28,851 bases of DNA from an uncultured Collinsella sp. (GTDB lineage: Bacteria > Actinomycetota > Coriobacteriia > Coriobacteriales > Coriobacteriaceae). The stretch is taken from the NCBI GenBank assembly GCA_900545835.1, contig URBB01000009.1, positions 1 to 28,851 on the forward strand. Reading direction: 5' to 3'. The translations under genes and the position numbers were made by a program. The notes under the pieces are model-generated. The model made no database searches and was not told where the DNA came from. It saw only the letters and a list, made by a program, of their open reading frames with translations. Shown here piece by piece: positions 7,737 through 15,905 of the stretch; positions within the stretch are counted from its first letter, which is position 1; the number at the start of each line of letters is the position of its first letter.

Positions 7737-7764
7737 TTTACATCTGCGTCGTTAGTACTAAGAT
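7737..7764 (+). promoter_or_regulatory. Candidate promoter of the flavodoxin-like gene
   Basis: TTTACA (7737-7742) and TAAGAT (7759-7764) have a 16-bp spacer, about 55 bp upstream of the start codon. Confidence 0.45.
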
Positions 7765-7824
7765 ATTCATCTAATAAATTGCATTAGTGGCTTTAGTTTT
7801 TGGGGGAAACGAGGCAACGTGACT

Positions 7825-8376
7825 ATGACGTGCTCTTTGGTGGTTAACAGCAAGAGCGGTAATACCAGGATGGTTTCGGGCGCGATCAAGCGCGCTCTGC
7901 AGGCTGCGGGCGTTGAGTTTGTCCACGCCGCGGCGTTGAGTGACGATGCGGACGCAGATCAGGTTGCGCGCGAGGCGCAGGGTGCCAGCGCAGCTGACAC
8001 GGTGCTCGTCGGTTTTTGGTGCGACAAGGGCGCATGCACGCCTTCGGTCGCGGCGTTGCTCTCCGCTCTGCACGGCAAGCGCGTCTTCCTGTTTGGTACC
8101 TGCGGCTTTGGTGCCGACCAGAGCTATTACCAGCAGATTATTGACCGCGTGTCGTCCAATTTGGCCGATGACGCCGAGCTTGTGGGTTGGGCGATGTGCC
8201 AGGGCAAGATGGGCCCCGCGGTCAAGCAGCGCTACGAGGCCATGCTCGAGCAGGATCCCGACAACGCCCGCTTTAAGATGCTGCTCGATAACTGGGTCGC
8301 CGCAAAGGACCATCCCACCAAGGAGGATCTGGACAACATGACTGCAGCCGCCAAAAAGGCCGTGCTGGGGGAGTAG
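7825..8376 (+). CDS. Flavodoxin-like family protein
   Basis: This 183-residue, soluble protein has the flavodoxin pattern: a first strand CSLVVNSKSGNTRM, whose SxSGNT loop matches the FMN-phosphate loop, a second nucleotide-contacting segment around TVLVGFWCDKGACTPS, and a third around VFLFGTCGFGADQSYY. It probably binds FMN and carries electrons or reduces small molecules in the cytoplasm. The C-terminal third (MLEQDPDNARF, then a helical tail) is typical of the longer flavodoxin-like proteins of gut anaerobes. The start is uncertain: ATG 7825 has GAGG 10 nt upstream, while GTG 7819 two codons earlier has it only 4 nt upstream. No partner gene is adjacent, so the redox partner is unknown. 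Confidence 0.85.
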   Translation: MTCSLVVNSKSGNTRMVSGAIKRALQAAGVEFVHAAALSDDADADQVAREAQGASAADTVLVGFWCDKGACTPSVAALLSALHGKRVFLFGTCGFGADQSYYQQIIDRVSSNLADDAELVGWAMCQGKMGPAVKQRYEAMLEQDPDNARFKMLLDNWVAAKDHPTKEDLDNMTAAAKKAVLGE

Positions 8377-8418
8377 CTCCCATCGCTGACGGCGGTCGGT
8401 CCATCTTTCTAAATGTAA

Positions 8419-8547
8419 CGTCCTCCCGGGCGTCGGGGCACGAAGTTCCCTGCTCTACAGTCCTGCGCAAGACGAAGGCCACATTAAGTGGCCTTCTTTG
8501 CGTGCGGAACTCGCGATGAACTTCGTGCCCCGCCGTCCGGGAGGACG
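8419..8547. repeat. Nested palindromic element, left side of surface-protein locus
   Basis: Outer arms of 30 nt (8419-8448 and 8518-8547) match at 28 positions. Inside is a perfect hairpin (8474-8496) with arms GAAGGCCAC/GTGGCCTTC and loop ATTAA. The segment 8445-8500 recurs in inverted orientation at 13282-13338 with about 93% identity. The inner hairpin is followed by TTCTTTG and may end transcription from the flavodoxin-like gene. Confidence 0.8.
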
Positions 8548-8575
8548 CCTCTTTATTGATGGGAGGCCTGATAGG

Positions 8576-8807
8576 TCGATGGTTCCGTGCCCGGATGCGT
8601 CCAAAGTGGGACGGGCTTTCCGGATGGGCAGGCTTTCGGAAAATGCATCCCGGAATTTGCGCTCAAAGTGGGATGCGGTTTCCGGTTGAGGGTCTAAGGG
8701 GAAAGTGCGTCCCAGAATCGACGCTTGAAATGGGATGCAGTTTCCCGATGAGGCACTCGACGGAAAATACATCCCAGAAATGGCCTTTGAGCTGGGATAA
8801 GATTTCC
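8576..8807. repeat. Tandem array of 46-bp hairpins, 62-bp period (left)
   Basis: Units at 8638-8683, 8700-8745 and 8762-8807 each have a 14-nt arm, an 18-nt loop and a 14-nt complementary arm. The arms resemble GGAAAATGCATCCC and GGGATGCAGTTTCC. Linkers are 16 bp, giving a 62-bp period. A fourth unit at 8576-8621 is in register but only its 3' arm is conserved. No ORF with a plausible start crosses it. Confidence 0.85.
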
Positions 8808-8826
8808 GCGGCATCTCGGATTCTCA

Positions 8827-8861
8827 AAAATGAGACACGCCGTTGGCGAAAATGAGACACG
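8827..8861 (+). repeat. 13-bp direct repeats upstream of the surface protein
   Basis: AAAATGAGACACG occurs at 8827-8839 and 8849-8861, spaced 22 bp, about two helix turns. The pair lies 70-104 bp before the start codon and could be an operator. Confidence 0.5.
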
Positions 8862-8930
8862 TGATATCGGGCATCGGACGTATCATTTGTAAAAATGAGT
8901 CCACTCCACTCGAATAAAGCGAGGTCCCTC

Positions 8931-10829
8931 ATGTACGTTCCACGCCCCCGTATCCGTAGGCTGTCGAAAATCCCGCTTGTTGGGACGGCGGCGCTTGCTG
9001 CGTTGATCGCCACGAGCGTCGCCTGCTTCACGGCCACGCCCCAGGTTGCCCAGGCGGCAGACGCGCCCGCAATCACCGATATGACCGAGCAGGATTATCA
9101 AGCCCTGGGTCTGGGCACGAGCGAGGACATTCCGGCCGATACCGTTGGCCCCTATTCCACTGATACCCCCACGACGTTTGCCACGCGCAGCGAGGTCTAT
9201 ATGGCAGCTAACGGTAGCCATGGCAATCGCTACACTCTGCGCGACAAGCTCGAGAACGTCGAGCGCGGTGACATTGGCGGCAGCAGCAAACTCACCGATG
9301 GCTATGGAAGTGTGTGGGGCGCCGCAAAGTTCTGGCAAAACGTCAACAACTTCGATACGAACAGCGATCTCTACAAGCATAGCGACTACGGTGGCGGCAC
9401 CTGGTCGTACCTAAGCAACAATGAGTCCTCAACAGTACTCGCCAACGACAACAACGGTTTCTCGGGCATTCACGCCACGAGTGTTGAGTTCTGCAGCGAC
9501 GCCAGCACGGGCAAAAAGAGCCGCGTTACCGAGCTCCGTGCCTACGGCGACAGTTCCACCACGACGATTGACGGCAAGTCATACGCCGGAAAGGTTGAGC
9601 TGGTCCTCTACTCGTTTAGCAACGGGCGTACGCGCACTCTCGACACACACCTGCCGGTGACGGTCAACACTAGTATGATGTACGAAGGCCGTTTTAAGTA
9701 CCTGGATGTCGGTTACCTGCAAGAGCACGACGCCGTCTTTGATGTCGAGGCGGGCGATGTCGATGGCGACGGCGTCGACGAGCTTTTTGTCTACGCGGGC
9801 TGCTATGTCGACGAGAACGGCGTGCGCAAGGCTGTAGTCGACATGTATGACTTGGAGGGCGGCAACTGGAAGCAAAGCGTCGTCAAGATCGATGCCGGTA
9901 ACGCCGCGGACTACACCACGCACAACAAGGGCGGGAACGACTCCTGGACGCAGCTTCAGTCAGCTCCTGTCGTTTCGCTAGCGGCCGGCGACCTCGATCG
10001 CGATTTTTGCGATGACCTCGCCATCGTGGTCTCGGCACCCTACGGCAAGAAGAATATTGATAAGTCGACGCATTGCGAGCTGTTTTCGTGGGATGCATCC
10101 AAGGGTGCGCTCGTCCATGTCGATGCTCTGGGCGACGCGGGCGCAATCTCCCTCTCCGCGAACGGCAAGACCATGGTCGCTGCGAATGCGACGTTCGGCA
10201 CGTTTGCCGCCTACGATGAAGAAGGAAAGAAGACGGGTGAAACCGTCACGGGCCTTATTCTTGCGGGCTATGACTGGCAACGCAGCGCTTTTGATTACGG
10301 CGCTTCTGACGGCAGCAAGGGGCTGTACGGCGCGCTGTACCGCTACGCGTATTTTGACTCGGAGTCTGGCGAGTTCAAGCTTTCCGATTGCAAGGAATAC
10401 AGAGACGGGCTCCTCGCCTCCTATGGGCTGATGCATGTGCCCAACAGCGCATGGAAGGATAGCGCTCAGGATAAGCGCTATCCGTGCACCTTGGCGCCTA
10501 TTGCCCTTGCCACTGCCAACCTTGACGGCCTGTCCGAGCAGCTGGCGGTCGACGAGGTGCTCGTGGGCGGCGATGTGTTCCGCGACTTTGCCTGCAACAC
10601 GGCACAGAGCGGGGCTCAGGGCTTGGGGTCCATGGTCGGAACCATGAGCATGAGCGGTCAGCAATACAACAGCAGCAACAAGCATGACCACAAGGGTATA
10701 GAGCAGGTGTGGATCAGCGACGTCAAGGCGGGCAGCGTCTCGGGTTCGGACCGCTATAACGAGAGCTTTATCGCCGTGGTGGGCAAGCACCGCGACGAGG
10801 ACCTGCGCAAGAACGATGACTACTATTGA
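8931..10829 (+). CDS. Large secreted FG-GAP-type surface protein, N-terminal part (ends at in-frame TGA)
   Basis: These 632 residues carry a signal peptide (1-43: basic RPRIRR, hydrophobic core, AQA cleavage). FG-GAP-like calcium-binding segments follow: GDVDGDGVDE (~275-284), AGDLDRDFCDD (~350-360) and a weaker one near 530, which suggests a beta-propeller. The reading frame stops at TGA 10827-10829, and the same frame continues for 729 more codons that contain the wall anchor. So this is most likely the front half of one ~1362-residue wall-anchored protein. As written, the product would be secreted without an anchor. ATG 8931 is chosen because GAGG lies 6 nt upstream; an ATG at 8895 in the same frame has none. 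The ligand is unknown. Confidence 0.85.
   Translation: MYVPRPRIRRLSKIPLVGTAALAALIATSVACFTATPQVAQAADAPAITDMTEQDYQALGLGTSEDIPADTVGPYSTDTPTTFATRSEVYMAANGSHGNRYTLRDKLENVERGDIGGSSKLTDGYGSVWGAAKFWQNVNNFDTNSDLYKHSDYGGGTWSYLSNNESSTVLANDNNGFSGIHATSVEFCSDASTGKKSRVTELRAYGDSSTTTIDGKSYAGKVELVLYSFSNGRTRTLDTHLPVTVNTSMMYEGRFKYLDVGYLQEHDAVFDVEAGDVDGDGVDELFVYAGCYVDENGVRKAVVDMYDLEGGNWKQSVVKIDAGNAADYTTHNKGGNDSWTQLQSAPVVSLAAGDLDRDFCDDLAIVVSAPYGKKNIDKSTHCELFSWDASKGALVHVDALGDAGAISLSANGKTMVAANATFGTFAAYDEEGKKTGETVTGLILAGYDWQRSAFDYGASDGSKGLYGALYRYAYFDSESGEFKLSDCKEYRDGLLASYGLMHVPNSAWKDSAQDKRYPCTLAPIALATANLDGLSEQLAVDEVLVGGDVFRDFACNTAQSGAQGLGSMVGTMSMSGQQYNSSNKHDHKGIEQVWISDVKAGSVSGSDRYNESFIAVVGKHRDEDLRKNDDYY
10827..10829 (+). 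other. In-frame TGA splitting the surface-protein gene
   Basis: The frame reads NDDYY-TGA-MTASHFSLDENG with no shift. A single TGG to TGA change would explain it. No ribosome-binding site precedes the ATG directly after the stop, and no clear SECIS-like hairpin was seen. Confidence 0.85.
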
Positions 10830-13019
10830 ATGACCGCCTCGCATTTTTCGCTCGACGAGAACGGAAAGGTGCGCCGCGGCGAGGAGCAGGTGATTAGCGA
10901 GAGCAACCGTCGCGGCACTACCTACGGCACATTTATCTCGCTCGCGCTGCCCGATGTCGACAACGACAGCGTCAAGATCACGTACAAGGACCGCTACAAG
11001 GTCTATACCAACCCGCGCGTGCTTGCCGTGCTGCAGGATGCGCCCTATGTTGAGGATCTGGAGCAGGCATACGGCTATCTGGTGTTGGGCGGCACGTCAT
11101 ACGGAGAGGAAAAGGGCACGGGGACATCCCAGGGCTATACCATTGGCGCCGAGTTGGGCGTTGCCGTCGAGGTGCAGACCGGTCCGCCCCTGGTCGCGAT
11201 GAATGCTTCAGTCGATTTTGCCGCCGAGGGATGCTATGACTACCGGAGCGAGCGCACGGTCAGCGCAAGCGTAAGCTATGAGTCGCATGCCGGCGAGGGT
11301 GACAAGGCCGTGCTCTACACGATTCCGATGGTCTATTACGAGTATGAGATCGAAAATGAGGAAACTGGTGGCAAGGGCGTGATGGCGGCGCCCGTGTCGC
11401 TCGGCGCGCAGACCTCGGTCGTTAATGTCGAGGCCTATGACCGCATTGCCAAACAGCACAATATGACGCCGCTCAGCTACTTTTTGACCAACCGGTCGGG
11501 AGAACCCGGAACCTATCAAACGACGCTCAACGGCGAGACTCCCGTTGGGGATTCCTTTGGCCTGGGCAAGCCTGGCGTAACGCGCGCCTATACGCACGAT
11601 GGGTTTAACGGCGCCGCCGCGCAGTCGGGGGCGAGCATTGAGCAGACCATCGAAGTCGAGGAGGGCAAGGAGCAGGAGCTCGAGCTCGGCTTGACGCTGA
11701 ACGGCAGCGTTGTCATGGGCGCGAAGCTCGCAAAGCACGAGTTGTTTGGCGGCCTGTGCTTTGGTGCCAACGCCGGCTTTACTACGGGTAACTCCTCGAG
11801 TGAATCGACCGAATACGGCGGCACCGTCGACAACCTGCCCGAGGCCGCGCAGGGCAAGTACGGTTTTGTGTGGCGTCTGGGCGTCAACGCGGTGGATGTC
11901 GACAAGTTCGAGGCAGACTCGGGCGACAAGCTCGGCACCAAGGACACCGACCAGTTCTGGATCGTGGGCTATGACGTTAAGGACGTCGAGATGCCCGACG
12001 CGCCGGCCGTGACGGGCTTTACGGCAAACGCCGTCGATTCGACCAGCGTTACGTTTAGCTGGGACGATGTACTCGCAAACAAGAGTGGCTTTAGCTACGG
12101 CGTGGGCATGCTGCAGAGCAATGCGGCGGATGCGGTCGTCAATAGCTGGAAGATTGCCGACAACACGCAGACCTCGCTCAAGTGGGATGGGCTGCAGCCC
12201 AATACGGAGTATCGATTCGCCATCGCCGCCGTTAAGAATGGATCCACGACCGAAACAGGTATTCGCTCGGCAATCATCACGGTCAAGACCATGCCCGATG
12301 GCATGACGATGACCGTGAGCGGACCTGCAGCGGATGCTGCGGAGGGGTCGGATCTTGGATACGACTCTTCGGTTGAGCGCACGGCGGGAAGCCACCTGAC
12401 GCTCTCGGCGATTGGCTATGTGAAGCAACTCGGTGCCGACGATAGCGAAACAGGGCTGGCACCGACCTATATGTGGTACCGCAAGGGCCGCGGCGAGACA
12501 GAGTTTAAGCTCGTGGGTGCCGATGGCAACCTCGCGGCTGGAACGGCCTCAAAGCTCGAGATTGACCTGACCGCAGACGATGACGGTGCGCAGTATTACT
12601 GCCACGTGGGATACAACGACGTGGGCCTCGACACCGGCACGACGCTCGTGAATATCGAGGCCGAGGAGACGGCGCTCACAACGGTGAACGCCACCCCGAT
12701 CCGCACGCGCCGCCTGTTCTCACAGGCAAGTGCGGGCGCCAAGAAGTTCCTGGACCATACGCTGGTAAACACCGCCGGCCCAACCGATTCCGAAGGCTCA
12801 AAGGACCCCGAGACTCCTGAGACCCCGACGAACCCGGACAAGCCCAAGTCCGACAACGGAGCTAAGACCGACACCAAGGTCAAGACTACGACCACAGCGA
12901 AGAACCTCGCAAACACCGGCGACCAAACATTCGCCCTAGTCGCCACCGCAGCAGCAGCGGGAGCAACGCTCGTAGTGATAGCCCTCATCATGCTGATCAA
13001 GCGCCGCAAGACCCACTAG
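10830..13019 (+). CDS. Wall-anchored surface protein, C-terminal part (continues the frame after TGA)
   Basis: These 729 codons are in the same frame as the preceding ORF and begin right after its TGA. They lack a signal peptide and a ribosome-binding site, so independent expression as a surface protein is unlikely. Residues 1-385 form a beta-rich region of unknown family. An FN3 domain follows (~388-485, with NTEYRFAIAAV), then an Ig-like domain (~490-610, with AQYYCHVGY). A Pro/Thr/Lys wall-spanning linker (~650-690) leads to the sorting signal: LANTG at 693-697, a hydrophobic helix and KRRKTH. Together with the upstream part this is one sortase substrate, either broken by a nonsense mutation or read through. 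A strong terminator follows 27 bp after the stop. Confidence 0.85.
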   Translation: MTASHFSLDENGKVRRGEEQVISESNRRGTTYGTFISLALPDVDNDSVKITYKDRYKVYTNPRVLAVLQDAPYVEDLEQAYGYLVLGGTSYGEEKGTGTSQGYTIGAELGVAVEVQTGPPLVAMNASVDFAAEGCYDYRSERTVSASVSYESHAGEGDKAVLYTIPMVYYEYEIENEETGGKGVMAAPVSLGAQTSVVNVEAYDRIAKQHNMTPLSYFLTNRSGEPGTYQTTLNGETPVGDSFGLGKPGVTRAYTHDGFNGAAAQSGASIEQTIEVEEGKEQELELGLTLNGSVVMGAKLAKHELFGGLCFGANAGFTTGNSSSESTEYGGTVDNLPEAAQGKYGFVWRLGVNAVDVDKFEADSGDKLGTKDTDQFWIVGYDVKDVEMPDAPAVTGFTANAVDSTSVTFSWDDVLANKSGFSYGVGMLQSNAADAVVNSWKIADNTQTSLKWDGLQPNTEYRFAIAAVKNGSTTETGIRSAIITVKTMPDGMTMTVSGPAADAAEGSDLGYDSSVERTAGSHLTLSAIGYVKQLGADDSETGLAPTYMWYRKGRGETEFKLVGADGNLAAGTASKLEIDLTADDDGAQYYCHVGYNDVGLDTGTTLVNIEAEETALTTVNATPIRTRRLFSQASAGAKKFLDHTLVNTAGPTDSEGSKDPETPETPTNPDKPKSDNGAKTDTKVKTTTTAKNLANTGDQTFALVATAAAAGATLVVIALIMLIKRRKTH

Positions 13020-13045
13020 TAGCCAGTCGAACATATCGACAACCC

Positions 13046-13085
13046 AAAAACCCGGGTAGCCAAAAACAGGCCACCCGGGTTTTCT
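13046..13085 (+). terminator. Intrinsic terminator of the surface-protein gene
   Basis: AAAACCCGGGTAGCC pairs with GGCCACCCGGGTTTT across 7 nt, with a T-run at the end of the stem. It lies 27 bp past the stop codon. Confidence 0.85.
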
Positions 13086-13107
13086 GTTGAGTGGAGACTC
13101 CGCAAGC

Positions 13108-13276
13108 GGAAACTGCATCCCACAATTAGCGCCCGGAACGGGACACATTTTCCGTCAAGCCCTCATCCGGAAAATCCATCCCAGTTTGAGCGCCCAGACC
13201 GGGACGCACTTTCCCAATCGGGTCCCAAGCGGAAACTGCATCCCATTCCAGACAAGAATTCCGGGACACACTTTCC
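13108..13276. repeat. Tandem array of 46-bp hairpins (right, inverted relative to left)
   Basis: Units at 13108-13153, 13169-13214 and 13231-13276 have the same 14-18-14 layout and 15-16 bp linkers as the left array. Here the well-conserved arm (GGAAACTGCATCCC) comes first, the mirror image of the left array. The loop of unit 2, reverse-complemented, shares GCGCTCAAA with the first complete left unit. Confidence 0.85.
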
Positions 13277-13281
13277 GCAAA

Positions 13282-13338
13282 CAAAGAAGGCCACATAACG
13301 TGGCCTTCGTCTTGCGCAGGACTGTCCGAGCAGGGAAC
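13282..13338. repeat. Inverted copy of the AAGGCCAC hairpin repeat
   Basis: The reverse complement of this segment matches 8445-8500 with four differences, counting one indel. It contains the hairpin GAAGGCCAC/GTGGCCTTC and a conserved flank reading GTCTTGCGCAGGACTGT. The rest of 13339-13391 holds nothing recognisable. Confidence 0.8.
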
Positions 13339-13391
13339 CTTATATGCCTCCGCCTGGACAGACGTTTCAGTTGTGGCTCAGCAGCTAGCAG

Positions 13392-15692
13392 CTACTTAAT
13401 CTTGGTCGTACCCGGTGCCAGGTTGGGGTCGGTCTCGTTGGCCTCAGTCTGGAAGTGCTCGGTGTACACGTTCTTGCCGTCGCGGAACATCTCGTAGTAC
13501 TGCATCTTGGCGTAATCCTCGCGCGCCTTGGTGGCGGCTGCGGCAGCGGCGTCGTCGCCGGTGACGTTGGAGGAGAGCGCCCAGCGCAGGCTGGCGTCCT
13601 CGTAGCCCACAGAGTTGATGGCGGGCAGCGACTCGCGCAGCGTCATGTGCGCTTTCTGGTAGTCGGTCAGCGGTGCGCCGATCAGCTGCATCAGCTGGGT
13701 GGACAGGTAGTTGGTGGACAGGTCGTCGACCTCGCTCGTCTGGTCGCAGCCGGCAACGTCGTAGTTAGCCCAGATGATGTAGTCGGTCTGCCACAGGCGT
13801 TCCTGGTGGGTGGCGTCGTCCTCGTCGGTAAACCACTTATCGTTGAACTTGGACGGGAAGAACGGCTGGTGATCGCCCCAGAACACCACGACCACCTTGC
13901 GGTCGAGCTTGCTCAGGGCGTTGAGGAAGTAGCGAAGCGCCTGGTCGGACTGCTCGATGCACGAGACATACTCGTCGACATCGGAGAGCGTGCCGTCCTC
14001 GACGGTCTTGGTGTCCAGGTCGGTCGTGTCGATATTCAAGTGCATCTGCTTGTCGACCGGCAGCAGGCCCGTATCGTAGCCCGAGTGGTTCTGCATGGTC
14101 ACGTCGAAGATAAACTGCGGATCGGCGTTCTGGTCGAGCAGCTCAAGAATCTTGTCGTAGGTAGCCTGGTCGGTCACCATGCCGCGCAGGGTATCGGCGC
14201 CCTGGAAATCGTTGATGGACAGGAACTGGTCAAAGCCAAAGTCCTTGTAGACGTTCTCGCGGTTCCAGTTGGTGGCGTGGTTGGGGTGCATGGCCGTGGT
14301 GGAATATCCGAGCGACTTGAACTGCTCTGCCAGGTTCCCGGTCGTTTCCATGTTGTAGATGGTGTAGGGGTACACGCCCGAGCCCAGGTTGGCCATGGAG
14401 TTGCCGGTCATAAACTCAAACTCGGTATTGGCGGTGCCGCCGCCGTAGGCGCTCACGTAGAGCTTGCCGCGGCTGAGGCAGTTGGACAGGTTCTTAAAGT
14501 ACTGCGGGCCTTCGTAGCCGGCGCGCATGTTCTGGTAGATCGAAAGATCCGAGAAGGTCTCGTTCATGATGGCGATGACCGTGGGCTTCTCGCTGTCGAA
14601 CTGCTCCTTTGCGGCGGCGCGCTCGTCGCTCTCGGCCGCGTCGGACTTGTCGTAGGCCTTGGCGTACTTTTTGAGCGTGGCCTTGGCATCGTCGACGGAG
14701 TAGTCGGCGGGTTTGGGCGGCTTGATGGACTGCGCTGCGCTAATGAAAGCGGGCAGGTAGCCCTCGCGCCAGTAGCTCTCGAGCGGGCGCCAGGTGTAGA
14801 CGGTGATGCCGAGGGTGTTGTAGTAGTCGATGAGGGTGACATGCGCGGTCACACCGCCCAGGCACAGCACGGCGACGAGCAGGTTGGTGAGCAGCATGCG
14901 CTTGGCGTTGGCGGCGCCCTTCTGACGGTGCGGTGCCACCAGGCCGGCGTACTCGCACAGCAGCATGGCGATGGCGGTAAAGCCCATGGACAGCACGCAG
15001 AACAGTGAGATCGAGAAGGTGTAGCCGGTGCCGGCGACCGCGGCGGCGGTGGAGATGGCCGAAAGGTCGCCCGGCTGGATGGGCATGGATTTAAACGTGA
15101 TGACGAAGAACTCGGCAATGCCCAGGACAAAGAGGGCAAAGGCCAGGACCGCGGGAGCTGCGCCGTGGCGCTGGAACAGGAAGAACAGGCCGGTCATGAG
15201 CGTGGTGATGATGGCCCACTCGAGCAGGATGCACAGGGGGTAGACCCAGGTAAAGTCGTGGTTGGACGATACCTCCATGCCTAGCAGCGCAAAGACGCCG
15301 GCGAGCAGCAGGCACAGCACGGCGGCGACGAGCGGTTTGCCCACAAAGGCGCCGCGCAGGCGGGCGAGCTTGCCGGTGGGAGCGGGGGCGTCGGGCGCGG
15401 CGAACGCAAAAACGCGCGGGGCGATGCGGTCGCGTGCGATGCTGGCCCAAGCGCAGCCGGTGAGGATGGCGTTGGTCAGGATGAGCATCACAAAGGCGAG
15501 CGGCTCGTTTTGGGCGACGAGGCCAATGGCGCCCCAAATGGTCAAAAAGAGCTGGAACAGGCCGAAGGCGACGCTCCACCCAAGAGCGCTTTTGGCAACG
15601 GTGCCCGACTGAGCGCGAATGGCCTTGGCCTCGCGCAAGACAAGGTAGACGGTCGCCGCAAGACCGACGAGCGAGATGGCGGCAGCGAACAT
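13392..15692 (-). CDS. LtaS-type phosphoglycerol transferase (sulfatase-fold membrane enzyme)
   Basis: This 766-residue polytopic protein has about eight N-terminal membrane helices (to ~310) and an extracellular sulfatase-fold domain (~365-690). The family transfers glycerol phosphate or similar groups onto lipoteichoic acid or wall glycans outside the membrane. Metal-site Glu378 lies in MNETFSDL. Predicted nucleophile Thr420 lies in GGGTANTEF. HPNHATNWNRENVY and FWGDHQPFFP (Asp607, His608) follow the family pattern. The C-terminal ~70 residues form an Ala- and charge-rich tail. I start at ATG 15692 because GAGGAG lies 7 nt upstream; GTG 15707 overlaps that site. The gene is divergent from the nitroreductase gene. 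Whether the product is true lipoteichoic acid or another phosphoglycerol-modified glycan cannot be decided. Confidence 0.9.
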   Translation of the reverse strand: MFAAAISLVGLAATVYLVLREAKAIRAQSGTVAKSALGWSVAFGLFQLFLTIWGAIGLVAQNEPLAFVMLILTNAILTGCAWASIARDRIAPRVFAFAAPDAPAPTGKLARLRGAFVGKPLVAAVLCLLLAGVFALLGMEVSSNHDFTWVYPLCILLEWAIITTLMTGLFFLFQRHGAAPAVLAFALFVLGIAEFFVITFKSMPIQPGDLSAISTAAAVAGTGYTFSISLFCVLSMGFTAIAMLLCEYAGLVAPHRQKGAANAKRMLLTNLLVAVLCLGGVTAHVTLIDYYNTLGITVYTWRPLESYWREGYLPAFISAAQSIKPPKPADYSVDDAKATLKKYAKAYDKSDAAESDERAAAKEQFDSEKPTVIAIMNETFSDLSIYQNMRAGYEGPQYFKNLSNCLSRGKLYVSAYGGGTANTEFEFMTGNSMANLGSGVYPYTIYNMETTGNLAEQFKSLGYSTTAMHPNHATNWNRENVYKDFGFDQFLSINDFQGADTLRGMVTDQATYDKILELLDQNADPQFIFDVTMQNHSGYDTGLLPVDKQMHLNIDTTDLDTKTVEDGTLSDVDEYVSCIEQSDQALRYFLNALSKLDRKVVVVFWGDHQPFFPSKFNDKWFTDEDDATHQERLWQTDYIIWANYDVAGCDQTSEVDDLSTNYLSTQLMQLIGAPLTDYQKAHMTLRESLPAINSVGYEDASLRWALSSNVTGDDAAAAAATKAREDYAKMQYYEMFRDGKNVYTEHFQTEANETDPNLAPGTTKIK

Positions 15693-15905
15693 GCTGAGAC
15701 TCCTCACAAACTAAAACGTACGAAAGCGGGGGTTTACCCGATTGTTACCAAGATATGCGCTGCAATTGGTGTCTGCGCACAACAACCAGCCATATTAACG
15801 CGCACGTGTGGCGGTGTGGCGCAATGTAGTGGCGACCTGCGCGATAATGGACGGGAATTACACGGAAACGTAAAAGCTTCTTAAAGAATTAGCGAGGATA
15901 GAGCT

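Noticed and set aside
7569..7787. 72-codon plus-strand frame
   Set aside because: No ribosome-binding site; it overlaps the likely promoter of the next gene and has no recognisable features.
8576..8807. CRISPR array
   Set aside because: The periodic units are long palindromes with similar rather than unique intervening sequence, linkers are 16 bp, and no cas genes are present.
10827..10870. Selenocysteine insertion at the in-frame TGA
   Set aside because: No convincing SECIS hairpin follows at the required distance, the protein is not a redox enzyme, and Trp fits the site by a one-base change.
13087..13497. 136-codon frame through the right hairpin array
   Set aside because: It is built from the repeat units and runs into the opposite end of the LtaS-like gene.
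13455..15008. Long open frame opposite the LtaS-like gene
   Set aside because: It mirrors the codon bias of the real gene and has Val/Gly/Ala-rich low-complexity composition.
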